Positions 53,894 through 63,630 of a DNA stretch of 64,000 bases are shown in pieces (the stretch's first letter is position 1; each line of letters opens with the position of its first letter). Both the position numbers and the translations under genes were made by a program. The notes below the pieces were generated by a model. That model was not told the DNA's origin. It saw nothing but the letters and a program-made list of their open reading frames with translations, and did no database searches. Origin of the DNA: Paraburkholderia phenazinium (lineage in GTDB: Bacteria > Pseudomonadota > Gammaproteobacteria > Burkholderiales > Burkholderiaceae); assembly GCF_900100735.1 (NCBI RefSeq), contig NZ_FNCJ01000015.1, forward strand, positions 1 through 64,000, written 5' to 3'.

Positions 53894-54583
53894 TCAGTCG
53901 ATATAGCGCAACCCGGCTTGTCGCAACGGTTCGCGCATGTTGTACATATCCAGGCCGAGCACGCCACTGGCCAGCTTCGCGCGCTTCTCGATTTCGAGGG
54001 CTTCGCGCGCGGCCGCCTTCTCGAGCACCTTCTGTGCGGATGCCACAGGCACCACGGCCACCCCATCGTCGTCTGCGACCACCACATCGCCCGGATTTAC
54101 CAGCGCCCCGGCGCAAACCACGGGTATGTTCACGGAACCGAGCGTCGCCTTGATCGTTCCCTTGGACGAGATTGCCTTGCTCCATACCGGGAAGCTCATC
54201 TCCTCAAGCACACGCACATCGCGCACACCGCCGTCGATAATAAGCCCTCGTGCGCCGCGCGCCTTGAAGCTCGTCGCCAGCAGATCGCCAAAAAAACCGT
54301 CGGTGGAATCGGCCGTGCACGCAGCTACAACGACGTCGCCCGGCTGGATCTGCTCCGCTGCGACGTGCAGCATCCAGTTGTCGCCCGGCTGGAGCAGGAC
54401 CGTCACAACCGTGCCGCCCACCTGGGCGCCATGATAGATCGGACGCATATAGGGCTTCATCAGGCCCACGCGCCCCATCGCCTCGTGGACGGTGGCCGAC
54501 CCGAGCACGCCGAGTTTAGCGGCCGTATCGCCGTCTGCGCGCTGAATGTTTCGATATACGACTCCCAGTTCATACATGATCAT
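53894..54583 (-). CDS. ligK: 4-carboxy-4-hydroxy-2-oxoadipate aldolase/oxaloacetate decarboxylase
   Basis: 229 residues of the RraA-like class II aldolase family. It cleaves CHA to pyruvate and oxaloacetate, the last step of gallate and protocatechuate 4,5-cleavage. The metal and substrate motif ARGLIIDGGVRDVRVLEEM holds the conserved Arg-Asp, and GDVVVADDDGVAVVP follows. Its ATG overlaps the ligJ stop (ATGA). Alternative symbol galC. Confidence 0.93.
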   Translation of the reverse strand: MIMYELGVVYRNIQRADGDTAAKLGVLGSATVHEAMGRVGLMKPYMRPIYHGAQVGGTVVTVLLQPGDNWMLHVAAEQIQPGDVVVAACTADSTDGFFGDLLATSFKARGARGLIIDGGVRDVRVLEEMSFPVWSKAISSKGTIKATLGSVNIPVVCAGALVNPGDVVVADDDGVAVVPVASAQKVLEKAAAREALEIEKRAKLASGVLGLDMYNMREPLRQAGLRYID

Positions 54584-55605
54584 TTCCCTTTCGTTTTGAG
54601 CGCTGCATCGAGGCGCGGGTAGACACGTCGCGCGTTACCCTCGTAGATCTTGTAGCGCTCGTCGGCATCGATATGCGCGGCTTCGATGTAGCGCTTCGTG
54701 TCGTCGAAATAGTTGCCCGTCTCCGGATCGATTCCGCGCACGGCGCCGATCATCTCGCTCGCGAACAGGATGTTGTCCACTGGAATGACGCGCGTGAGCA
54801 GATCGATGCCTGGCTGGTGATAGACGCAGGTATCGAAGAAGACGTTGTTGAGCAGGTGATCCTTCAGCAACGGCTTTTTCAGCTCCTGCGCAAGCCCGCG
54901 AAAGCGCCCCCAGTGATACGGCACAGCGCCGCCGCCATGCGGGATCACGAAGCGCAGGGTCGGAAAATCGCGGAACAGGTCCGACGTGAGGCACTGCATG
55001 AAGGCGGTCGTGTCCGCATTCAGGTAGTGCGCGCCGGTGGTATGGAAGCACGCGTTGCAACTCGTACTCACGTGGATCATTGCGGGGATGTCGTACTCGA
55101 CCATCTTCTCGTAGATCGGGTACCAGTAGCGGTCCGAGAGCGGCGGGCTGGTCCAGTGACCGCCCGACGGATCCGGGTTGAGGTTGATCGCGACGTTGCC
55201 GTACTGTTCCACGCACTTGACGAGTTCGGGGACGCAGGTGGCGGCATCCACGCCAGGGCTTTGCGGCAACATCGCGGCCGGAATGAAATGATCGGGAAAA
55301 AGCTCGCTCACGCGGTAGCACAGCTCGTTGCAGATCGCCGCCCAAGTGCTGGAAACTTCGAAGTCCCCAATGTGATGCGCCATGAAGCTCGCGCGCGGGC
55401 TGAAAATCGTCAGATCGAGACCGCGCTCGCGCATCAGCCGCAACTGGTTGCTCTCAATCGATTCTCGCAACTCATCGTCGCTGATGTGCAATTCGGACGC
55501 CAGCGGCATCGCGGACGGGTTGCCGATGGCCGCAATCTGGCGGTTGCGCCACGCTTCCAGCGCTTTCGGCGCGGTGGTGTAGTGGCCGTGGATGTCGATG
55601 ATCAT
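54580..55605 (-). CDS. ligJ: 4-oxalomesaconate hydratase
   Basis: 341 residues, amidohydrolase superfamily, hydrates 4-oxalomesaconate to CHA. The metal site starts with DIHGHY; further ligands and catalytic residues lie in MIHVST, IPHGGGAVPYHWGRF and ASEMIGAVRG. Length equals that of LigJ. GGGAG precedes ATG 55605, preferred over the in-frame TTG at 55617. Translationally coupled to ligK. Alternative symbol galB. Confidence 0.94.
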   Translation of the reverse strand: MIIDIHGHYTTAPKALEAWRNRQIAAIGNPSAMPLASELHISDDELRESIESNQLRLMRERGLDLTIFSPRASFMAHHIGDFEVSSTWAAICNELCYRVSELFPDHFIPAAMLPQSPGVDAATCVPELVKCVEQYGNVAINLNPDPSGGHWTSPPLSDRYWYPIYEKMVEYDIPAMIHVSTSCNACFHTTGAHYLNADTTAFMQCLTSDLFRDFPTLRFVIPHGGGAVPYHWGRFRGLAQELKKPLLKDHLLNNVFFDTCVYHQPGIDLLTRVIPVDNILFASEMIGAVRGIDPETGNYFDDTKRYIEAAHIDADERYKIYEGNARRVYPRLDAALKTKGK

Positions 55606-55661
55606 CGTCGCTCCCAAAAACTGATTTCATGGCCGGCGCGGTATTACGCGCGCCGGCTTCC

Positions 55662-57011
55662 TTAATGTGCCGCGTTGGCCTGCACAGTTGCCTCGCCGCT
55701 TTTCGTGCGTTGGGAGAGCAAGATGGCGATCGCAGCCAACGTAGCGGGGATTGCCAGCATCGCCAGAATGCCGCCGAACTGCCAGCCGAGCCCTAGCAGC
55801 GCGCCGCCGATGGCAGAGCCAAAGATACTGCCGAAGCGGCCCATGCCGAGCATCCAGCTCACTCCGGTTGCACGCGCCGCGGTCGGATACCGGCCCGGTG
55901 CGAAGGCATTCAATCCCGTCTGCGCGCCGCTCATGCAAAAGCCGGCGAGGAACACGAGCAAGGTAAGCGACGAGGACAAGGCGCCAATCCATCCCAAGCC
56001 GAGCACGCACAGCGCACCGCCGACATAGGCAGCACTGATCACGGGGGCCGGGCGGACCTTGTCCATCATCCAGCCCACGAGGATCGCTCCGATGGTTCCG
56101 CCGATCTGGAACATGGCCGTGGTGTTGGCGGCGGTGGTCACGCTCAGGCCGGCGTCCTTCATCAACGTGGGCAGCCACCCGGTCAGCAGATAGATCACGA
56201 GGAGGCCCATGAAATAGGTGGCCCAAAGCGCCGCCGTCATCAAGCCATAGCCATGCGAGAACAACACGCCGATCGGCTTGCGCGTAGGTAGCCGCGGTTC
56301 GCTGGAGACGAACACGTCGTCACCGGAAAACCGCACGCCGCAGACCCGGCCCAGCACGGCGCCGATATGTGCGGACGTTGCTCCGCGCACCGCCAGCAGA
56401 CGGGCCGACTCGGGCAGCAGCCACAATTGCAGCGGGATCAACGCCAACGGCAGCGCACCGCCGAAAATCAACACCGAGCGCCAGCCATGTTCTGGAATCA
56501 GCCAGCCGGCCGCGAAACCGATGAGGGCCGAGCCCAGATTGAAGCCGGTGAACATGATCGTGATCAACAGCGAGCGCTTGCGCTGGGGTGCGTATTCCGA
56601 CAGCAGCGTTGTGGTGTTGGGCATGGCGGCGCCCAGGCCAATGCCGGTCAGCAGTCGCAATGCGGCCATCGCCATCGGTGTCTGGGTAAATGCCGTCGCA
56701 ATCGTAAATACGCCAAAGAGGAAAACCGAAGCGATCAATACGCCTTTGCGCCCGACGCGATCGGAAGCGGGTCCTGCGGCCAGGGCGCCAATCACCAGAC
56801 CAATCGGCGCTGCGCTCATCACCAGACCGAACGCAGGGCGCGAGATCCCCCAGTCGTGGATGATCGATGGCGCCACAAAACCCATGATGGCCACGTCCAT
56901 CCCATCGGCAATCACCACGAGAAAACACAGCGCCACCAGTAGCCACTGGTAAGGCGCGATGGGCCGCTCGTCAATAAAGGCCTTGATATCAATCGTTTTT
57001 CCATTTGCCAT
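55662..57011 (-). CDS. Aromatic acid:H+ symporter (MFS, GalT/PcaK type)
   Basis: 449 residues with 12 helices and the AAHS-family marks: N-terminal YQWLLVALCFLVVIADGMDV with acidic residues in helix 1, GPASDRVGRKGVLI (motif A) and RLLTGIGLGAAMPNTTTLL. It probably imports gallate; position between galA and ligJ supports this. AGGAG precedes ATG 57011. Confidence 0.92.
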   Translation of the reverse strand: MANGKTIDIKAFIDERPIAPYQWLLVALCFLVVIADGMDVAIMGFVAPSIIHDWGISRPAFGLVMSAAPIGLVIGALAAGPASDRVGRKGVLIASVFLFGVFTIATAFTQTPMAMAALRLLTGIGLGAAMPNTTTLLSEYAPQRKRSLLITIMFTGFNLGSALIGFAAGWLIPEHGWRSVLIFGGALPLALIPLQLWLLPESARLLAVRGATSAHIGAVLGRVCGVRFSGDDVFVSSEPRLPTRKPIGVLFSHGYGLMTAALWATYFMGLLVIYLLTGWLPTLMKDAGLSVTTAANTTAMFQIGGTIGAILVGWMMDKVRPAPVISAAYVGGALCVLGLGWIGALSSSLTLLVFLAGFCMSGAQTGLNAFAPGRYPTAARATGVSWMLGMGRFGSIFGSAIGGALLGLGWQFGGILAMLAIPATLAAIAILLSQRTKSGEATVQANAAH

Positions 57012-57052
57012 CAACTGTCTCCTGTGTCTCTATGTCTTTGTGTTGGTGCTTA

Positions 57053-58354
57053 TCAACTCTTGTTTTTATCCGCACTGTCCCAATCAAGTTTCCCGCCCGT
57101 TTTGCCCGCCACCGAGTACAGTGCGCCAGGCGCGTTTCGTGTGCGCTGGAACGCCTCCAGCGTTTCCCCGCGCATGGCAGCGTAGATATGCAGATTCGAC
57201 ACGCCGGTCACCGCCCCAAGCTTTTCGAGCATGAAAAAGATCACGCCGTAGTGCAGCAAACCGCGCCAGTCGCGTCGCCGAATCAGGTCCCGCTCTTCGT
57301 CGCTCAAACCAGCCGACTCGAAGCTGGCTTCGGGGTCGCGCATAAAAGCCTCGCGATGAGCCGGCTCCACCATCCGATGCAGGTAGTCATTGATCCGGAA
57401 TGCCTTCACTGCGATCTCGAGCGTGAAGGGATAGGTACCCTCGAGCTTCTCGACGCCGCTCAGTTGCAGCGCCATCTGCTGCCGGTGGCGTTCGACGATC
57501 GCCGGGTTCGTCTCGCCAACGGTGCTCTCGTAGATGGCGGTCGCGATACCTGCCATCGACGGCAGGTAGTAGCTGCGATGCTTGCACACGACGTTCGCCG
57601 ACAACGCCCCACGCATGGTGAGCCACATGACGACCTCAGCGCCCTCGAAGCCGCCGAGTTCGGCGTATTCGGCGAGCGTCATCCCGGCCAGTTGTTCGGG
57701 GTCGCTTTCGAACAGATCGAGAAAGCGCTGGTCCCATTCCGTGTTGTTGAATCCGGCACGTTCCCCATGCACCTGGTGCGACAGGCCGCCTGTTGCGACG
57801 ATCGCAACCTTGAGGTCCTCCGGATAGCTTTCGATTGCTCGTCTTAGCGCTTGGCCAAGTTTGTAGAAACGGCGCGCACTGGGGATCGGCAATTGCAGCA
57901 CACCCATCTGCAGCGGCACGAGCTTGACCGGCCATTCGGGCTTGTGCGGGAACAGCATGGACAAGGGCGAAAAACAGCCGTGGTCGAGCGCCTTGTTCTG
58001 AAAGAAGGACATGTCGAACTCGTCGGTCATGAGCGAGTTGCCGATGTGCGCGGCCAAGCCTGGATGACCCTTGATGGCGGGCAGATCGCGCGCGCCGCCG
58101 CCCTCGTCGGCGACGGGCCACTCCGGCCCGACCCCTAGCGCAAACGCGGAATAGTGATCGAAGAAGAACGAGGTGACATGATCGTTGTAGATGGTCAGGA
58201 TCACGTCGGGACGCTTGTCGGCAAGCCACTTGGCCAACGGGGCAAAATTCTCGAAGATCGGCGCCCAGACGGGATCGTCGCGCTTGTTCTTGTCGAAAGC
58301 AAAACCGATGGTGGGGGTGTGCGAGGCAGCGATGCCGCCGATAATCCGGGCCAT
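57053..58354 (-). CDS. galA: Gallate dioxygenase
   Basis: 433 residues, class III extradiol dioxygenase that opens gallate to 4-oxalomesaconate. A LigB-type catalytic domain (about 1-280) carries Fe ligands His12 (ASHTP) and His59 (NDHVTS) and a Glu in GGFEGAE near 240, with catalytic His193 (LSHQVHG). It is fused to a LigA-type small domain (about 300-420, ending RRRDWRGLLHYGVIFFMLEK). The fusion distinguishes gallate dioxygenases (GalA, DesB) from two-subunit protocatechuate 4,5-dioxygenase. AAGGAG precedes the ATG. Confidence 0.93.
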   Translation of the reverse strand: MARIIGGIAASHTPTIGFAFDKNKRDDPVWAPIFENFAPLAKWLADKRPDVILTIYNDHVTSFFFDHYSAFALGVGPEWPVADEGGGARDLPAIKGHPGLAAHIGNSLMTDEFDMSFFQNKALDHGCFSPLSMLFPHKPEWPVKLVPLQMGVLQLPIPSARRFYKLGQALRRAIESYPEDLKVAIVATGGLSHQVHGERAGFNNTEWDQRFLDLFESDPEQLAGMTLAEYAELGGFEGAEVVMWLTMRGALSANVVCKHRSYYLPSMAGIATAIYESTVGETNPAIVERHRQQMALQLSGVEKLEGTYPFTLEIAVKAFRINDYLHRMVEPAHREAFMRDPEASFESAGLSDEERDLIRRRDWRGLLHYGVIFFMLEKLGAVTGVSNLHIYAAMRGETLEAFQRTRNAPGALYSVAGKTGGKLDWDSADKNKS

Positions 58355-58791
58355 ACTTGTACTCCTTGAAAAGCTCGCTCAAACCGGCGCAAGAACCGCT
58401 AAGCGTTGGCGAGTCAAAGATAAACAAGTCGCATCGGGTCTCGAAAGTACGGGTTAACGCCAGGAAAGCACGAATATCCGGGATTTTCTCCGTAACCTGC
58501 ACCGTCGCCGCACGCCTGGAAAGCCGCTGAAAACCACGCCCATCAGTGCAGAGGCCAAATCGACCCGGGTTTCCCGGAGAAACCGTCACGACACTCGGAA
58601 TCGGGGCTGCCCATAAACAAATCAGATGGTGAAAGTACGAAGTCGCAAGACGTGAGGCGCGAGTGGTTGGGCGGTTTGCATCTCGCTATACTTGCGCCAA
58701 ACGAAACCGGCAGATCTGATTGCCTGTGCGACATAGCGCCGACGTCGTCACCCTTGCCTGTCATCGAACTCCACGCACCGGCATCTCAACC
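58355..58791. promoter_or_regulatory. galA-lysR divergent control region
   Basis: 437 bases without a gene. The 9-mer GAAAGTACG occurs twice (58443-58451 and 58631-58639) and may mark binding sites for the tandem-HTH regulator. No firm -35/-10 pair is assigned. Confidence 0.4.
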
Positions 58792-60078
58792 GTGAGCAAC
58801 AGCGAACTTCTCAATCTCGCCCATCTGCGTGCCTTCAAACTCGTTGCCGATACGGGCAGCGCGACGCGCGCAGCCTTGGCGCTATTTCGAGCTCAGTCCG
58901 CCGTCACGCGCTCGGTGCAGGAACTGGAGGCAGCGCTCGGCGAACCGCTTTTCGAGCGCAAACCGTCGGGAATGTTGCCGACCCCGGTGGGCCGGGCCGT
59001 GCTGGAGCGTTGCGAGCGGATCTTTGCCGAACTCGAGGAACTCGCACGCTGGTGCGCCATGCGGCAGGTGCGGCGCAGGGCCCCTGCGGAGGGCTCGCTG
59101 CCGGCCTATCTGCTGAATACGCGCCGGCTCCAGTTGTTCGTCGCGCTCGCCCGTCACCGGCACATGCCAACGGCCGCCAGCACGTTCGGCATCAGCCAGC
59201 CGGCTGTGAGCAGCGCAATCCGGGTGCTTGAAAGCGGGTCGGGGCTGCGCCTGTTCCATCGAAGCCCACGCGGCATTTTGCTGACCACCGAAGGCGAAAC
59301 CTTCCTGCTGCACGTGCGTCGCGCATTGAACGAGTTGCGGCATGTGCCCGACGACATCGCCGCACTGCACGGGAACATTCAGGGTGCGGTAACGGTCGGC
59401 GCGCTTCCGCTTGGCCGGACCTTGATTCTTCCCAACGCGATTGCCCGGATGACTGCGCGGCATCCGGGCGTGCGTGTGGCGACCGATGAAAGTGCCTACG
59501 AAACGCTCGTCGCCGGGCTGCGTGCGGGCGACATCGACTTTATTCTGGGCGCGCTGCGTAGCAACGATGCGGCGAGCGGCCTGCAAAACGAGCGGCTGAT
59601 GTCGGAAGAGATGGTGGTACTGTCGCGCCGCGATCACCCTCTGGCAAGCGCAGGTCGTCTCACCATCGCGGACCTGCGCGAGGCGCAGTGGATCGTGCCG
59701 CGTAGCCATGCACCCGCACGCGCGCTGTTCGAATCGCAGTTCCGTCGCATGAAGCTGAAGCCCCCCATGCCCACCGTCGAAACGGCGGATCTTGCGGTGA
59801 TTCGCGGCCTGCTGCTCGGCACGGACATGGTAGCGGCGCTATCCGCGCAGCAGCTGTACCACGAGTGCGAGTCCGGCCAGCTTGCCGTGCTCGACATTGC
59901 GCTGCACAACACGCAACGCGACATCGGACTCACGGTCCGTGCGGAAGGGACACCCTCTCCCGCTGCGCGTGCGCTTATCGATGCGATCCGGCTGGCGGTC
60001 ACAGATGTCGCAAGCGCGCTACGAAGCGGAGAACGCAAGCATAAAATTTCCACCTCCTTACCGTCAGCATCGAAGTGA
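58792..60078 (+). CDS. LysR-type regulator with two helix-turn-helix domains
   Basis: 428 residues, over 100 longer than usual LysR proteins. Two LysR helix-turn-helix domains stand in tandem. The first (about 6-85) reads LRAFKLVADTGSATRAALAL and then QSAVTRSVQELE. The second (about 108-175) reads FVALARHRHMPTAASTFGIS and QPAVSSAIRVLE. One effector domain follows. It is divergent from galA and so the likely gallate regulator, analogous to GalR. The start is uncertain: GTG 58792 or TTG 58720. Confidence 0.88.
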   Translation: MSNSELLNLAHLRAFKLVADTGSATRAALALFRAQSAVTRSVQELEAALGEPLFERKPSGMLPTPVGRAVLERCERIFAELEELARWCAMRQVRRRAPAEGSLPAYLLNTRRLQLFVALARHRHMPTAASTFGISQPAVSSAIRVLESGSGLRLFHRSPRGILLTTEGETFLLHVRRALNELRHVPDDIAALHGNIQGAVTVGALPLGRTLILPNAIARMTARHPGVRVATDESAYETLVAGLRAGDIDFILGALRSNDAASGLQNERLMSEEMVVLSRRDHPLASAGRLTIADLREAQWIVPRSHAPARALFESQFRRMKLKPPMPTVETADLAVIRGLLLGTDMVAALSAQQLYHECESGQLAVLDIALHNTQRDIGLTVRAEGTPSPAARALIDAIRLAVTDVASALRSGERKHKISTSLPSASK

Positions 60079-60235
60079 TTCGATGGAATCGGCAAAAGGG
60101 GCTCCGTAGAAAGGTAGCGCTCGCAATCATTCGTATTGCATGCGGTATCATGGCCAACGGCTTTGCCATTCAATGGGACGGCAACTCTACCGCTCCCTCC
60201 ACCCGCATCACCAGGTTCCCCGACGCCGGACGCGC

Positions 60236-61519
60236 ATGAAACGAGGCTTTTACACGATCATTGCCGCGCAATTCTTTTCATCGCTTGCCGATAACGCGTT
60301 ATTGATCGCGGCCATCGCCCTGCTCGCCGAGCAGCATGCGCCGCCCTGGATGACACCCGTCCTCAAGCTGTTCTTTGTGCTGTCCTATGTCGTGCTGGCG
60401 GCGTTTGTGGGCGCGTTCGCCGACGCGTTCCCCAAAGGCCGCGTGATGTTCGGCACCAATCTCATCAAGGTAGTGGGTTGTCTCGCCATGCTGGCCGGCA
60501 CGCCTCCGCTGATCTCATACGGCATCGTGGGCCTCGGCGCGGCGGCCTACTCGCCGGCCAAATATGGCATTCTTACCGAGCTGCTGCCGCCCGACCGGCT
60601 GGTTGCCGCCAACGGCTGGATGGAAGGCACCACCGTGCTGTCAATCGTGCTCGGCACCGTATGCGGCGGCATATTGATCAGCCCGCATATCATGCATCAT
60701 CTGCTGCACAGGGCACTGCCGTTCGCGGACCATGCATCGAGACTGGCGATCCTGTTCATTACGGCAATCTACGCGATTGCTGCTCTCTTCAATCTGCGCA
60801 TTCCGGATACCGGTGTCCGTTACCCTCCGCAGCAACACGGTCCCATCCGCCTTGTGCAGGATTTTGCCAACTGTTTTACGGTGCTATGGAAGGACCGGAT
60901 TGGGCAGATATCCCTTGCGGTGACGACCTTGCTGTGGGGCGCGGCGCAGACCTTGCAGTTCATCGTCCTGCAGTGGGCGCAGCACTCCCTGGGGTTGTCG
61001 CTCTCGCAGGCGTCGGTATTGCAGGCGTTTGTCGCAATCGGCGTCGCCATTGGCGCAGTCGTTGCGGCAGCGAAGATCCCGCTACGCCGGGCGTTGAATA
61101 CGTTGCCCGTGGGACTCGCAATCGGTGGGTCGATCCTGCTCATGGCATTCTTTTCCCGCGATCTGTTTCCCCTCGCATGGGTCTTGCGCATCGGTCATTT
61201 CAATGTACCGGCTTACATTGCCATAGCATGCGTGTTCCTTGCGTTCATCGGCGCGCTATCCGGGTTCTTTGTGGTGCCGATGAACGCCGTGCTTCAGCAC
61301 CGCGGCCACGTCCTGCTTTCCGCCGGGCACTCGATCGCCGTGCAGAACTTCAACGAAAATCTGTCCATCCTTGTGACCTTGTGCCTGTATACGGTACTGG
61401 TGTGGTTTCACGTCTCCATTACGACGATCATTGTGATTTTCAGTTCGTTCGTGATCGGCGTGATGATGTTGATCATGCGGCAACATCGCGCGAATCGGTT
61501 GCACGATGAGGCGCTTTGA
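60236..61519 (+). CDS. lplT: Lysophospholipid transporter
   Basis: 427 residues, MFS with 12 helices. QFFSSLADNALLIAAIALLA, AFADAFPKGRVMFGTNLIK and GLGAAAYSPAKYGILTELLP are LplT signatures. It flips lysophospholipids across the inner membrane for re-acylation. The usual partner aas (acyltransferase) is not adjacent. ATG 60236 lacks a strong ribosome binding site. Confidence 0.93.
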   Translation: MKRGFYTIIAAQFFSSLADNALLIAAIALLAEQHAPPWMTPVLKLFFVLSYVVLAAFVGAFADAFPKGRVMFGTNLIKVVGCLAMLAGTPPLISYGIVGLGAAAYSPAKYGILTELLPPDRLVAANGWMEGTTVLSIVLGTVCGGILISPHIMHHLLHRALPFADHASRLAILFITAIYAIAALFNLRIPDTGVRYPPQQHGPIRLVQDFANCFTVLWKDRIGQISLAVTTLLWGAAQTLQFIVLQWAQHSLGLSLSQASVLQAFVAIGVAIGAVVAAAKIPLRRALNTLPVGLAIGGSILLMAFFSRDLFPLAWVLRIGHFNVPAYIAIACVFLAFIGALSGFFVVPMNAVLQHRGHVLLSAGHSIAVQNFNENLSILVTLCLYTVLVWFHVSITTIIVIFSSFVIGVMMLIMRQHRANRLHDEAL

Positions 61520-61683
61520 TGATTCGCTTCGCCCCAGCATCATGATGGTGGCATCGGATTCCCGACGCTGATTGTATTCTGCGTGTCAACGGCAACGTCA
61601 CGCAACGTCTGCTGCCTTAACACGGTAAGCTTGCGGGCATATAAGCGGACGAGCTGCTCAAGATCCCAAAGACGGAGAGTACG

Positions 61684-62373
61684 ATGACGACCGAAATGTG
61701 GAACGCAGTAGACGACTACTTTTCTCGCGGACTGGTCAAGTCCGACCCGGCGCTCGACGCAGCGCTTGACGCCAGTTCGCAGGCCGGCTTGCGTGCGATC
61801 AACGTGGCGCCTAATCAAGGCAAGTTCCTGCACCTGCTGGCGAGAATCCACGGTGCACGCAGGATTCTGGAGCTCGGCACGCTCGGCGGATATAGCGCCA
61901 TCTGGCTCGCTCGTGCGCTGCCCGAGGATGGCACGCTCGTTACGCTAGAGGCCGATCCGGACAATGCCGATATTGCACGAAAGAATATTGCTGTCGCGGG
62001 TCTCACGGATAAGGTTTCGGTGATCACCGGACTGGCAGCGGAGAGTCTCGAACAAATGATTGCCAGCAAGACGCCGCCGTTCGACTTCATCTTTCTCGAT
62101 GCGGACAAGGTCAGTTACCCTGAATACCTCCGGCTCACGTTGCAGCTATCGCGGCCGGGAACGGTCATCGTCGCGGACAACGTCGTGCGGAATGGCAAGG
62201 TTGCAGACATGGACAACGACGAGCCGGATGTGATCGGCGTGCGCGAGTTTTTCGACATGCTCGCCGCTAACCCGGCCACGGATACTACGGCGGTGCAGAC
62301 GGTGGGGGCGAAAGGTTGGGATGGCTTTTCGATTACGATCGTTTCGGCGCCGCCAGGCGGCGCCGGTGCCTAG
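61684..62373 (+). CDS. O-methyltransferase (CCoAOMT-like)
   Basis: 229 residues, class I SAM-dependent. SAM motif ILELGTLGGYSAIWLARAL, acidic loop TLEADPDNADIAR, metal-site FIFLDADKVSYPEYL and ADNVVRNGKV. The family methylates catechols or small phenolics with Mg2+. Near the gallate genes it could act on phenolics, but proximity is the only support. GGAG precedes the ATG. Confidence 0.92.
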   Translation: MTTEMWNAVDDYFSRGLVKSDPALDAALDASSQAGLRAINVAPNQGKFLHLLARIHGARRILELGTLGGYSAIWLARALPEDGTLVTLEADPDNADIARKNIAVAGLTDKVSVITGLAAESLEQMIASKTPPFDFIFLDADKVSYPEYLRLTLQLSRPGTVIVADNVVRNGKVADMDNDEPDVIGVREFFDMLAANPATDTTAVQTVGAKGWDGFSITIVSAPPGGAGA

Positions 62374-62465
62374 CGTGCCAAGGCATTTTTTAATGCATCG
62401 ACATCCGCTGCAATGCCATACTGATGTGATCAATCCAAAAAAATCCGGCACGCATCTAAACGCCC

Positions 62466-62552
62466 ATGTCGCTCACCATTTTCGGCACTAGCCGTTCGCG
62501 CGCTGCACGTGCTCTCTGGATGGCAACCGAGCTTGGCCTCGCCTGGAATTAG
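62466..62552 (+). pseudogene. N-terminal remnant of a glutathione S-transferase
   Basis: 28 codons from ATG 62466 read MSLTIFGTSRSRAARALWMA and TELGLAWN before TAG 62550-62552. This matches the first strand and helix of a GST. Downstream sequence in any frame shows no GST continuation, so the rest has been deleted. The remainder of 62374-62695 is otherwise empty. Confidence 0.6.
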
Positions 62553-62695
62553 ACGCTGAGTGCAGGCACCTCAGCGTCCTCCGCGCACACGCCCTCCCCG
62601 CACAATCGTCCAAGACACCGTCCATCCCTTGGGACTACCATCCCGAGTTGATGCCCCATCGCAGGCAGTAACTTCAGCAAGGAATGGAGAGAAAC

Positions 62696-63574
62696 ATGAA
62701 CATTGGCTTTATCGGCCTTGGCGTCATGGGACAGCCCATGGCACTCAATCTGGCCCGCGCAGGCACCAGCCTGATCGTATGGAACCGCTCCGGCGAGCGC
62801 AGCGAGCCCTTGCGCGCAGCAGGCGCCACGGTCGCAAGCAGCTCCGCCGAGGTCTTCCGGCTAGCCCCTGTGGTTATCCTGATGCTGGCCGACGGCGACG
62901 CAATCGACGCTGCACTCGGCCGTGGCACGCCGGCGTTCGCCGCCAACGTCGCGCAACACACCATCGTCCATATGGGAACAACTTCGCCCGAATACTCACG
63001 CGGACTCGATGCCGCGATTCGAGAGGCCGGCGGAAGTTATGTGGAAGCCCCTGTCTCCGGCTCGCGCAAGCCGGCGGAAGCCGGACAGCTTGTCGCAATG
63101 CTGGCGGGCGACCAAACCGCCGTCGAACGCGTGCGTCCCCTGCTTCAGCCCATGTGCCATCAGACCATTGTGTGTGGCCCTGTGCCGAGTGGCCTGCTAA
63201 TGAAACTCGCAGTGAACCTGTTTCTGATCACCACGGTCACGGGCCTCGCGGAAGCAGCGCACTTCGCGCAGCAAAATGGGCTGGATATGGAGCAGTTTCG
63301 CGCGGTCGTCGATGCCGGCCAGATGGCAAGCAGCATCTCGCGCGTCAAAATCCTCAAGCTCGTGACACGCGACTTCGATGTGCAAGCCTCCATCACCGAC
63401 GTGCTGAAGAACAATCGTCTGATCGCCGAAGCTGCGCGCGAGGCGAAGGTCGCGTCGCCGCTACTCGACGTCTGCTATGCGCTCTACGGTGAGACGCTAG
63501 CGCTCGGGCACGGCCGGGAGGATATGGCGGCTGTGGTCCACGCAATCGAGGCCAGAACCGATTCCGGCGCATGA
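62696..63574 (+). CDS. 3-hydroxyisobutyrate dehydrogenase-family oxidoreductase
   Basis: 292 residues. N-terminal Rossmann motif GFIGLGVMGQPMALNLARAG, the substrate motif VEAPVSGSRKPAEAGQL, the catalytic lysine in GLLMKLAVNLFL and the cofactor motif FDVQASITDVLKN. It reduces or oxidises small beta-hydroxy acids. GGAGAG precedes ATG 62696. Confidence 0.92.
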   Translation: MNIGFIGLGVMGQPMALNLARAGTSLIVWNRSGERSEPLRAAGATVASSSAEVFRLAPVVILMLADGDAIDAALGRGTPAFAANVAQHTIVHMGTTSPEYSRGLDAAIREAGGSYVEAPVSGSRKPAEAGQLVAMLAGDQTAVERVRPLLQPMCHQTIVCGPVPSGLLMKLAVNLFLITTVTGLAEAAHFAQQNGLDMEQFRAVVDAGQMASSISRVKILKLVTRDFDVQASITDVLKNNRLIAEAAREAKVASPLLDVCYALYGETLALGHGREDMAAVVHAIEARTDSGA

Positions 63575-63630
63575 TCGCCTTCACGCTCCTGAGCCTGCCG
63601 CTATTCGGAGCGACCACGCCCGGCTAGGCG

